Source: Granulicella sp. (lineage in GTDB: Bacteria > Acidobacteriota > Terriglobia > Terriglobales > Acidobacteriaceae). From it: a stretch of 10,984 nucleotides of DNA. The stretch is taken from positions 1 to 10,984 of the forward strand of contig PKWK01000229.1 in the NCBI GenBank assembly GCA_003133205.1. The letters run 5' to 3'. This document shows, one piece after another, positions 1-6,042 of this stretch; the stretch's first letter is position 1; the number at the start of each line of letters is the position of its first letter. The notes below the pieces were generated by a model, which was given only the letters and a program-made list of their open reading frames with translations, made no database searches and was not told the origin of the DNA. Position numbers and translations under genes: made by a program.

Positions 1-67
1 CAGACGGCGGACCATACATTTCAGCAAGTTCGAAATTCCCCCCACACGCCTCCGGCGCGGATGACAC
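1..67 (-). CDS. possible N-terminal fragment of a gene running off the left edge
   Basis: On the minus strand a frame opens at a GTG (bases 67-65) and runs without a stop to the window edge; it would begin MSSAPEACGGNFELAEMYGP. An AAAGG lies 8 bases upstream of this GTG and could serve as ribosome binding site. Only 22 codons are visible, a length that stays open easily in GC-rich DNA, and I do not recognise the sequence. The alternative is that these bases belong to a mobile-element remnant together with the repeat block at 87-165. This is a weak call. Confidence 0.15.
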   Translation of the reverse strand, partial: MSSAPEACGGNFELAEMYGPPS

Positions 68-86
68 TTTTGATACCTTTGCTCTG

Positions 87-165
87 CAATCAATTCAGTG
101 GCGGCATAAGGTTGCAGCGGGTGGCGGCATAACGTTGTACTGAGTGGCGGAATTGATTGTATTCA
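87..165. repeat. 23-bp-period repeat block with 9-bp inverted flanks, IS21-end-like
   Basis: GTGGCGGCATAA-type units start at 98, 121 and 144, exactly 23 bases apart. The first two units share GTGGCGGCATAA and the third keeps only GTGGCGG. The block is bracketed by CAATCAATT (87-95) and its perfect reverse complement AATTGATTG (151-159). Multiple short repeats next to the tip are typical of IS21-family ends, whose tips are 5'-TG...CA-3'; here TATTCA ends at 165, so the outer tip could be there with the element body to the left. The transposase genes are not in the window. The family assignment is inference; the repeats are seen directly. Confidence 0.5.
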
Positions 166-303
166 GCACTCTGCGGGGTCTGCGGCGCCTCGGGCAGCGG
201 TTTCTCGGGATTGTTTTCGACGGCTGGGATGTTGCCGGGGGTCTGCGGCGCATCCCATGTGTATCTGGCAGAGCGTTTCTCCGTCAGTGACGTGAGGTGA
301 CGC
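166..303. other. intergenic region with 14-bp direct repeat and possible coding remnant
   Basis: GGGGTCTGCGGCGC occurs at 175-188 and again at 238-251. Read on the minus strand these copies encode two APQTP motifs inside a Pro-rich stretch that looks more protein-like than random shadow sequence; an ATG for that frame lies at 305-303, overlapping the start codon of the plus-strand gene. The frame then runs into the repeat block at 87-165 and stops at 90. It may be the 5' remnant of a gene cut by a mobile element, or simply non-coding leader of the gene at 304. No promoter stands out. Confidence 0.25.
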
Positions 304-1050
304 ATGGGCGCACAGGGATATTTTGGGGACTTTCGCAGCAGGCTGCAGTCCGTGGGGATGAGCCTGCTGGCGGGTTCGCTGCTGCTGGTTTGCGTGGCGG
401 CGCGGGCGCAGGATCCGACGAAGCACCAGGAAAAGCTGATCGACAACCAGTCCGGGTTTCTGGGTGATGCCTATGCGAAGCTGCAGCCCGATCCGGGGAA
501 CGGCGACTGGCTGACCTACTTCAAGACGGAAGACTCCTTGCGGAACTCGCAGGCGTTTCTGATTCAGCCGGTCCAGGTCTTCCTGGTTCCCGAGGCGGAG
601 AAGCGGGACATTGACCCGAAGGAGTTAGACAAGCTGTCAGAATACTTCACGAAGGCTGTGACGGACGAGCTCACGGCTGGACACTACAAGGTTGTGACCG
701 AGCCTGGGCCGGGCGTGATGGTGTTGCGGTTCGCGATTACGAACGTGCAGCCCAACGGCGGCAAGAAGAATATGGCTGTGACGGGGGCTGCGGACATTGC
801 TTTGTATGGGACGACTCCCCCGGGCACGACCATGTTGATGCCGAGGCTGAGCGTGGGCAGCGTTTCGATCGAAGGCGAGATGGTGGATTCGACGTCGGGC
901 GAGTTGGAGATGGCGTTCATGACCAGCAAGAGCGGCAGACGGTTCTTCAGCGGGTTGAAGGCGTACCAGAAGTGGGGAGATATCGATGCGGCTTTCAAAG
1001 GGTGGGCGAAGAACTTCAGGATGAGGCTGGATAAGGCCCATCAGGGATAG
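304..1050 (+). CDS. exported DUF3313-like protein, copy 1
   Basis: A 248-residue protein with an N-terminal signal segment: hydrophobic core about residues 18-33 and a probable signal peptidase I site after ARAQ (residue 36). Cys30 sits in the hydrophobic core, but the preceding LLV is a poor lipobox and the neighbouring paralogue lacks a cysteine, so lipidation is unlikely. The mature part starts with a SGFLGDAYAKLQPDPG-type motif (about residues 50-65), the pattern I associate with the DUF3313 family, often annotated as lipoproteins of unknown function. The C-terminal half (about 114-246) is the most conserved part against the next gene. GAGGTG at 294-299 is a suitable ribosome binding site four bases before ATG. 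The gene probably forms a two-gene unit with the paralogue 70 bases downstream. Molecular function is unknown; the family call is from motif memory. Confidence 0.8.
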   Translation: MGAQGYFGDFRSRLQSVGMSLLAGSLLLVCVAARAQDPTKHQEKLIDNQSGFLGDAYAKLQPDPGNGDWLTYFKTEDSLRNSQAFLIQPVQVFLVPEAEKRDIDPKELDKLSEYFTKAVTDELTAGHYKVVTEPGPGVMVLRFAITNVQPNGGKKNMAVTGAADIALYGTTPPGTTMLMPRLSVGSVSIEGEMVDSTSGELEMAFMTSKSGRRFFSGLKAYQKWGDIDAAFKGWAKNFRMRLDKAHQG

Positions 1051-1120
1051 AGGCGCGACGAGACCGCGGTGATCCGGAATCGGGATCCTTCAGCCGCTCG
1101 CGGTCCAGCAAGGAGAGGTT

Positions 1121-1900
1121 ATGAACTCAGATGCGTACGGGCTGGATTCTTCAAGATCGGACGGCCAGATTCACAGGACTACGAGATCTCCCTGGCGCAT
1201 CGCCGGGTTGAGCCTGCTGCTGGCAGGTTCGTTGCTGATGGGCGTGACGGTGCAGGCGGCTGCGCCGACGAAGTACCAGGCCAAGCTCTACCGGCATGAG
1301 TCAGGATTCTTGGGCCCTATGTACTCGAAACTGCACCCCGATCCGGGGAACGGGGATTGGCTGATTTATTTCAGGACGCACGATGTGATGAGGCGGTCGA
1401 ACACGTTCTGGGTGAAGCCGGTGCGGGTTTACCTGCTGCGCGAGGCGAGGCGGCGGGACATTCCTCCTGCAGAGTTGCACAAGCTGTCGGAGTACTTCAC
1501 TGCGGCGATCAAGGACGAACTGGCTGAGGGACACTACCGGCTGGCGAGCGGGCCCGGGCCGGGCGTGACGGAGTTGCGATTCGCAATCACGAACGTGCAG
1601 CCCAACGGCAACAAGAAGAATATGGCCGTGACGGGAGCGACGGAGGCGGTGATGTATGGGGCGACTCCCCCAGGCACGGGCTTGTTGTTGCCGAGGCTGA
1701 GCGTGGGCAGAGTCTCGATTGAAGGGGAGATGGTGGATTCGCAGTCCGGCGACGTGGAGATGGCGTTCATGACCCAGAAGAGTGGGAGACGGTTCTTCAG
1801 TGGGCTGAAGGCGTTTCAGAAGTGGGGCGATATCGATGCGGCGTTTCGCGGGTGGGCGAAGAACTTCAGGAAGAGGTTGGATAAGGCGCACGGGGTGTAG
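1121..1900 (+). CDS. exported DUF3313-like protein, copy 2
   Basis: A 259-residue paralogue of the preceding gene. Aligned by eye from PTK to DKAH, 149 of 209 positions are identical with no gaps, so the pair arose by tandem duplication. Identity is highest in the C-terminal half, including LRFAITNVQPNG, VSIEGEMVDS and KWGDIDAAF, and lower in about residues 60-110, which suggests that the N-terminal part of the mature domain has diverged. The N-terminus has about 24 extra polar residues before a hydrophobic core (LSLLLAGSLLMGVTV, about 29-43) and a probable cleavage after VQAAA. There is no lipobox cysteine. AGGAGAGG at 1111-1118 is a strong ribosome binding site and fixes the ATG. The protein is probably periplasmic or envelope-associated; substrate and partners are unknown. 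Confidence 0.8.
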   Translation: MNSDAYGLDSSRSDGQIHRTTRSPWRIAGLSLLLAGSLLMGVTVQAAAPTKYQAKLYRHESGFLGPMYSKLHPDPGNGDWLIYFRTHDVMRRSNTFWVKPVRVYLLREARRRDIPPAELHKLSEYFTAAIKDELAEGHYRLASGPGPGVTELRFAITNVQPNGNKKNMAVTGATEAVMYGATPPGTGLLLPRLSVGRVSIEGEMVDSQSGDVEMAFMTQKSGRRFFSGLKAFQKWGDIDAAFRGWAKNFRKRLDKAHGV

Positions 1901-1958
1901 CAGAAGGATGGTCCGGCCTCGCGGCTACTCACTGAAATATCTTTGAGCGCGGTAAGGC

Positions 1959-2022
1959 AAAGCAGATCCCTCCGCTTCGCTGCAGGATGACAACCAAGGG
2001 CCGGGGTCGTCGAGGGTCGACG
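1959..2022. repeat. short hairpin-forming intergenic repeat between convergent genes
   Basis: The 130-base gap between the stop at 1900 and the opposing stop at 2031 contains AGATCCCTCCGCTTCGCTGC followed by AGGATGAC (1961-1988). This resembles an interspersed intergenic element I associate with acidobacterial genomes, in which ATCC and GGAT flank a GCTTCGC core. A second small palindrome, CGTCGA-GGG-TCGACG, lies at 2008-2022. Either hairpin could act as a weak convergent terminator, but neither has a T-tract. Multicopy status cannot be tested in this window. Confidence 0.35.
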
Positions 2023-2030
2023 GCCGCTGG

Positions 2031-2528
2031 TTATAGGTGGAGGAAGTAGACCGGCGCACAGCCTGCGAGCCACGCAGCGGCTTGCAGTGCGAGGACGCGC
2101 AGCGTCTGTCCTGGAGCACGCCGCAGCCACTTCACAACGAAGAAGAGGACGATCGGCCACTGCGCCGTCATCAACAACTGAAAGATGTGGGCGACGGCTC
2201 CTTCGTCGGGGTCGCGGACAATATGCCCGGCGTGCGAGACGCCGTAAGCAACTGCCCCAAGCACCACCATCAGCGACGTCAGCGACATCACGACCGGCAG
2301 ATATGCGCTTGGGCGCCTCATCATCACGCCGAAGGTATTGGGATCTCGATCCATAGTGCCTCCTCGAGTCGGAAAGATGTGTTCGCGAACTGCCGCTCCG
2401 ATGCTGTTCGCCAATGTGCCAAGGTCGCCCGGGCCCAGCTCAAGCATTGCCTCGAACTCCTCGCCATAGCGTTCACGCCAGGCAGGCGGATACAGGCGCG
2501 TGAGCAGGCGTGCGAGCCTCGGGTTCAT
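2031..2528 (-). CDS. PadR-associated small membrane protein
   Basis: A 165-residue protein. Residues 5-28 carry the motif LTRLYPPAWRERYGEEFEAM, which is common at the N-terminus of membrane proteins encoded directly after PadR regulators in Acidobacteria and Actinobacteria. Three hydrophobic segments follow, at about 75-99, 114-134 and 141-163, suggesting three transmembrane helices. The ATG is 13 bases past the end of the PadR gene, so both are almost certainly co-transcribed. The ribosome binding site is weak (GAGG about 11 bases upstream), which suggests translational coupling. The biochemical role is unknown; PadR regulons often include envelope or efflux functions, but nothing here shows transport activity. 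Confidence 0.75.
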   Translation of the reverse strand: MNPRLARLLTRLYPPAWRERYGEEFEAMLELGPGDLGTLANSIGAAVREHIFPTRGGTMDRDPNTFGVMMRRPSAYLPVVMSLTSLMVVLGAVAYGVSHAGHIVRDPDEGAVAHIFQLLMTAQWPIVLFFVVKWLRRAPGQTLRVLALQAAAWLAGCAPVYFLHL

Positions 2529-2541
2529 CGGAGTTCAAGCC

Positions 2542-2838
2542 TCATAGCGGCTCCAGCCTGCCCAGTCCGGCCGTCGTGAACTGGTGCAGCGTGGTCAGTT
2601 TTGCGCGGAGAACGCGCATCCCCTCGGCGGTGATGCGATAGGGACGGCGGCGCTCCTCGGGCGGCAGCGGCTCGATCCAGCCCTGCTGCTCCAGGCGCGC
2701 GATCGCTCCATACAGCGTCCCCGGACCCAGGCGGCTGCCGCACAGGCGGGCGATGTCCTCGATCATCGCGTGTCCATGCTTCGGCCCATTGGCGAGGCTG
2801 GCCAGCACGAGTAGAGGCGGGTCGGAATAGTGTCCCAA
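2542..2838 (-). CDS. PadR-family transcriptional regulator
   Basis: A winged-helix repressor of the PadR family. The first helix carries PLLVLASLANGPKHGHAM, the family hallmark. The recognition-helix region reads GPGTLYGAIARLEQQGWI (about residues 38-55), and the wing contains RRRPYRIT. I chose the TTG at 2838-2836, giving 98 residues, because AAGGA lies 7 bases upstream (2850-2846) and the first helix then begins about six residues in. An in-frame ATG at 2883-2881 gives 113 residues but has no ribosome binding site and lies inside the probable operator; it remains possible if the transcript is leaderless. A still longer TTG start at 2919 is less likely. The gene heads a two-gene unit with the membrane protein at 2031-2528 and is divergent from the lipoprotein gene at 3034. 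Confidence 0.85.
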   Translation of the reverse strand: MGHYSDPPLLVLASLANGPKHGHAMIEDIARLCGSRLGPGTLYGAIARLEQQGWIEPLPPEERRRPYRITAEGMRVLRAKLTTLHQFTTAGLGRLEPL

Positions 2839-2861
2839 CCCCGTGTCCTTTTCGTCGTTTC

Positions 2862-2919
2862 CTACGTGTCGAGTACTACGCATCACGTAGTTATCGCACA
2901 ACGGTCCCCGGGGCTGCAA
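2862..2919 (-). promoter_or_regulatory. probable PadR operator and promoter
   Basis: ACTACG (2875-2880) and CGTAGT (2886-2891) form a perfect inverted repeat with a 5-base spacer. A further CTACGTG (2862-2868) is the exact reverse complement of CACGTAG (2884-2890), giving three related half-sites. On the minus strand a weak promoter can be read: TTGCAG (2919-2914), an 18-base spacer, then GATAAC (2895-2890), placing the transcript start near 2883. The palindrome would cover the -10 box and the start site, a usual arrangement for PadR autorepression. The repeats are seen directly; the binding protein and the promoter are inferred. Confidence 0.55.
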
Positions 2920-3033
2920 GGGAATTCTTCACCCGGGCGACCGTTTTTTATCGACTAAGTAATCCACACCCCTGTATACCCGTCTATTGCAGCCGAACGG
3001 GTTGCATTGCCTCCCCGAAAAACGGAGAACGCC

Positions 3034-4455
3034 ATGAATCTTCGCACGAGGTTACGCACGACTGAAGTGACACGTTTTCTTACCTTTGCCGCAGGCCTCT
3101 CGCTTGCCGCAAGCTTGATCGCGGGATGCTCGAACGCAATCTCGCCGGACGCAGGCAGCAACATTGCCTCCGCGGCGGTGGACGTTCCGGTGCTGATCAC
3201 CGACGCCCCCAGCGACCAGCTCGCCTCCTTCTCGTTGACGCTGAACACCATCGTTTTGACCGATTCCGCCGGCAAGACGGTCAGTATTCTGACGACGCCC
3301 ACCACCGTCGAAATCTGCCATCTCAACGGAGTTCAGGCGCCGCTGATCACCGCCAAAATCCCGCAAGATACTTATGTGTCGGCCACGATCACCTTCTCCA
3401 ACCCGCAGATCACCTACATTAGCAGCGCGGGCCAGCCGGTGGTCGCGACGCCAGTGCTGGCGACCACTTCCTACACCATTACGTTCCCGTCGGCCATCAC
3501 CATCGGCAACACGTCGACGTCGCTGCTGGTCGATCTGCTCGCCGGACAGTCGGTCGCCATCTCGGGCACCACGGTGACGGTGACTCCGGTGTTTAGCCTG
3601 AAGCCTGTGCCGCCCGCCACCGCTGTTCCTCCCATGGGTAAGAACGGCACTGGCATGGAGCAGATGGGCACCGTCGTTTCGGTGAGCGGAACCACGCTGG
3701 TCGTTCAACCCGGCAGCGGCCCCAACTTCACGCTGACCACCAACAGCTCTACCCTGCTGCAGGGCTTCACCGCACTCTCTGGGCTTACGGCGGGCGAGCT
3801 CGTCGAAGTCGACTTCACGGTTCAGACGGGCGGAGTGTTGCTGGCGTCGCGCATCGAACTCGAGCCGGCGCCTCCGGGTGGCCAGCCGGTGAACCTGCTC
3901 AGGGGCCCCGTCACCGCTGTCACCCCAGGCACCAGCTTCAAGATGGTGCTGATGCAGGGCCTTGGGCCATCGGTGATGCCGGTTGCTTCCTCGGCTGTGT
4001 CCGTCTTCACGGTCACCACCAATACCTCGACGGTTTGGGCGATCACGCCGCAGTTCGTCTCGCTCTCGGGCCTGCCGTTCACGCCGTCCTTTAGCCCGAC
4101 CAACGTTACCGCCGGACAAACGGTGGGTGTCGTCGCGTCCTCGGTTTCGGGAGCGACTGCGGTGGCCGCCAACGTCTACCTGATTCCGCAGACCGTCGGC
4201 GGAACCATAACCGCGAAATCGACCAGCGGCAGCTACACCGTCTACACGCTCACGCTGGCCAGCGGGTCGGCGTTCGCCTCGCTCAGCGGAGCTTCCACGA
4301 TTACGGTCTACACCTCGTCCGCAACCGTCCCCATGGCCACCACGCCGATCGCGGTCACCAGCGCCGTCCGCTTCAATGGCCTGATCTTTAACCTCGGCGG
4401 CGGCAAGTTCGCCATGGTCGCCGGTTGCTCGCCGGATGGAGCGCCTGGACCCTAA
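3034..4455 (+). CDS. DUF4382/DUF5666-type secreted lipoprotein
   Basis: A 473-residue protein with a clear lipoprotein signal: charged start, hydrophobic core at about 15-30 and lipobox LIAGC with Cys32 as the lipidated residue. After a short linker, VPVLITDAPSDQLASFSLTL (51-70) and the following beta-rich segment to about 195 match the DUF4382 pattern. Residues about 208-278 (MEQMGTVVSVSGTTLVVQPG onward) resemble a DUF5666 beta-barrel domain. Related but more divergent segments appear to continue at about 290-390 and 391-465. Composition is rich in Thr, Ser and Val, as expected for an extracellular beta protein. I chose ATG 3034 because GGAGAA (3024-3029) sits just before it; a TTG at 3007 in the same frame has no support. 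The protein is likely anchored to the envelope. Its ligand is unknown. The gene is transcribed alone and ends at the terminator at 4523-4563. Confidence 0.8.
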   Translation: MNLRTRLRTTEVTRFLTFAAGLSLAASLIAGCSNAISPDAGSNIASAAVDVPVLITDAPSDQLASFSLTLNTIVLTDSAGKTVSILTTPTTVEICHLNGVQAPLITAKIPQDTYVSATITFSNPQITYISSAGQPVVATPVLATTSYTITFPSAITIGNTSTSLLVDLLAGQSVAISGTTVTVTPVFSLKPVPPATAVPPMGKNGTGMEQMGTVVSVSGTTLVVQPGSGPNFTLTTNSSTLLQGFTALSGLTAGELVEVDFTVQTGGVLLASRIELEPAPPGGQPVNLLRGPVTAVTPGTSFKMVLMQGLGPSVMPVASSAVSVFTVTTNTSTVWAITPQFVSLSGLPFTPSFSPTNVTAGQTVGVVASSVSGATAVAANVYLIPQTVGGTITAKSTSGSYTVYTLTLASGSAFASLSGASTITVYTSSATVPMATTPIAVTSAVRFNGLIFNLGGGKFAMVAGCSPDGAPGP

Positions 4456-4522
4456 CCGCTAACGCTTGTTCGCGGGTTGGAGAACAAGTCTCCCAGATCT
4501 GTGTCCCATCCGCGCCAACAAG

Positions 4523-4563
4523 ACCGGGAGGTCTGCATAACAGCAGCCTCCCGGTTTTCTTTT
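4523..4563 (+). terminator. strong rho-independent terminator
   Basis: A perfect 9-bp stem, ACCGGGAGG (4523-4531) and CCTCCCGGT (4547-4555), has an inner CTGC/GCAG pairing and is followed by TTTTCTTTT (4555-4563). It lies 68 bases after the lipoprotein stop. Read on the minus strand the hairpin is followed only by TCTTGTT, so it may also weakly stop transcripts arriving from the NIPSNAP gene. A separate 7-bp inverted repeat, CTTGTTC (4465-4471) and GAACAAG (4482-4488), precedes it without a T-tract. Confidence 0.9.
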
Positions 4564-4587
4564 GCGGATCAGGTGCGTAATAGGGAT

Positions 4588-5394
4588 TTAGATTTGCGAG
4601 CAGGCCAGTGGGCTGAGGTAGAGATTGGAGATGTTGCTGACAATCTCCGCATCCGTATTCCCCGGCCGATGCGAGAGTTCCTTCCATGCCGCGTCCGCCG
4701 AGAACGCGGCCCAGTGCGCGGTTAGCTCGGCCGTGTCGGCAAAGGTCAACATGTAGGTCAGGCTTGGCATGCGCGTGCCGATGAGCGTGTCGCCAAAGAA
4801 GACCGGCGTCAATCCAGTCCGCGTGAAGATCGCGATCTCCGCCTCGTTGAACATCGCTACCTTGCGTGTGTGGGCGACCTGGCTCGGGCTTTCGTAGGTG
4901 CGGAGTTGAAAGATGCGCTTCTGCGGCTTGCCGTCCACCAGCTTTGGCGCCACCAGCTTCGGCCAGCCAGCGAATGCCGACAGCAGCGATCGCTCCGCCC
5001 GCTCGAATGCCGGAGCCGAGGCTGGCGCATCGCGAAATCCGGATGCGGCCTTCACGTACTCCGCATCCTTCCCCAGGCGCGTGTCCAGCGCCACCAGCGC
5101 CTCCGCCGATGTTGATGGAATCAGGACGTAGTAGGTCGGCGTCTCCGGCCCGATGTCCAGCTTGAACGCGCCGATCGGCGCCATCTCAAGCCGGTTGAGC
5201 GCGGGAATCAGGGCCTTCTCAAAGTACCCTTGCGTCAGCGTAGTCTGCGGCCCGTTGCGCAGGGTGTACTTCCGCAACTGGTAGAACTCCTGCCGCGCTT
5301 CCGCCTGTGCCTTCGCCTCAGGCTCCGCGCCGAACGCCGCACCAGCACCCACTCCCGCTGCCACCGCCGATTTTACAAATTCTCGCCTCTCCAT
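4588..5394 (-). CDS. Tat-exported NIPSNAP-family protein
   Basis: A 268-residue protein starting MERREFVKSAVAAG, a twin-arginine signal followed by an Ala/Gly-rich hydrophobic stretch to about residue 23; the probable mature start is near 30-34. Two ferredoxin-like alpha-beta repeats follow. The first opens EFYQLRKYTLRNG (about 36-48) and the second RIFQLRTYESPS (about 160-171), the paired pattern of NIPSNAP domains. The second repeat contains MLTFAD and a Trp-rich HWAAF segment typical of the family. NIPSNAP proteins are small dimeric alpha-beta barrel folds of poorly defined function, and export by Tat suggests a folded periplasmic protein. AGGAGGAAG (5406-5398) is a very strong ribosome binding site that overlaps the stop codon of the upstream gene, so the two are co-transcribed and probably translationally coupled. 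Confidence 0.85.
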   Translation of the reverse strand: MERREFVKSAVAAGVGAGAAFGAEPEAKAQAEARQEFYQLRKYTLRNGPQTTLTQGYFEKALIPALNRLEMAPIGAFKLDIGPETPTYYVLIPSTSAEALVALDTRLGKDAEYVKAASGFRDAPASAPAFERAERSLLSAFAGWPKLVAPKLVDGKPQKRIFQLRTYESPSQVAHTRKVAMFNEAEIAIFTRTGLTPVFFGDTLIGTRMPSLTYMLTFADTAELTAHWAAFSADAAWKELSHRPGNTDAEIVSNISNLYLSPLACSQI

Positions 5395-5403
5395 CGCTTC
5401 CTC

Positions 5404-5946
5404 CTATTTGGTCGGCGCCGCTGGCTCGCCTATCAAGCGACATTGAACCTCGGTCGCCTTTCCCGCGAAGTTACTAATTCTGTCAATCGGCACACCACAA
5501 TCGAGAAGGTTGTTTTTGGACCGCTTCCTTGCCGAGACCACATTGATGGTAACGAAATAGTTCCTGTCGGCCAGCCGATTCCAGCTACTCATTGAGAGTT
5601 TAGTGCTATCGAATCTCGCAACGTCGGTCGTGTCCACTAGCTTCTCGTCCTGACCTAAGAACACATCTCTGAACGGGGCATTGTCCTTCCCCTGACCTGG
5701 AAGCGGGTCACCATCGAAATAGGCAATAACCAGAATTGACTCATTTAAGCTGTGAAGCCGTTTTTCGGCTTCTGGAGACAATTTCACTGCTATTGAAAAC
5801 TCCGGCACTTCAACGGCTTTGTCAGCGAGGTCGTCCGTTGACCTTTTGTGATTTTGAGAATGAGACACACCGACGAAACTTGCAAAGAATAGGAGTGCCG
5901 TTCCTGTAAAAACCGCTGCAATCCGATGCCAATGGTTAATGCGCAT
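5404..5946 (-). CDS. exported protein of unknown function
   Basis: A 180-residue protein from ATG 5946. It has an N-terminal hydrophobic segment (about 9-28) ending near VSHSQ, consistent with a signal peptide or anchor. The mature region has a beta-rich look: FSIAVKLSPEAEKRL (50-64), ILVIAYFDGDPLPG (71-84), VFLGQDEKLVDT and YFVTINVVSARKRS (130-143). Two cysteines, C150 in LLDC and C169 in VQCRL, could form a disulphide. I do not recognise a named family. Longer in-frame starts exist at 5988 and 6024, but they add a polar stretch before the signal and no ribosome binding site; none of the starts has a good one. GC content looks distinctly lower than in the flanking genes, hinting at a different origin. 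It lies 96 bases after the glycosidase-like gene and its stop overlaps the NIPSNAP ribosome binding site. Confidence 0.65.
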   Translation of the reverse strand: MRINHWHRIAAVFTGTALLFFASFVGVSHSQNHKRSTDDLADKAVEVPEFSIAVKLSPEAEKRLHSLNESILVIAYFDGDPLPGQGKDNAPFRDVFLGQDEKLVDTTDVARFDSTKLSMSSWNRLADRNYFVTINVVSARKRSKNNLLDCGVPIDRISNFAGKATEVQCRLIGEPAAPTK

Positions 5947-6042
5947 GAGGTAAGCATACTGGCGGGTACCCGACCCACGCGGTCTCATCGCATAGTTGGG
6001 AAGAATCGGTGCCCTCGGTTTCATCGGTGTTAAGCCTTCGTC

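Noticed and set aside
98..150. CRISPR-like array because of regular 23-base spacing
   Set aside because: There are only three partial units, the repeated part is 7-12 bases, no cas genes are visible, and the flanking inverted repeats fit a mobile-element end better.
1301..1891. A 196-codon minus-strand frame opposite the second DUF3313-like gene
   Set aside because: A similar shadow occurs opposite the first paralogue, as expected from conserved plus-strand coding. The product is Arg/His/Pro-rich with no motif.
3052..4119. A 355-codon minus-strand open frame opposite the lipoprotein gene
   Set aside because: Its translation is Arg/Gly/His-rich without domains and mirrors a real plus-strand gene with lipobox, ribosome binding site and terminator. 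It is a GC-rich antisense shadow.
4465..4488. CTTGTTC/GAACAAG inverted repeat as a terminator or operator
   Set aside because: It has no T-tract and lies between the stop codon and a much stronger terminator. It may only be a minor mRNA hairpin, so it is noted only in the terminator entry.
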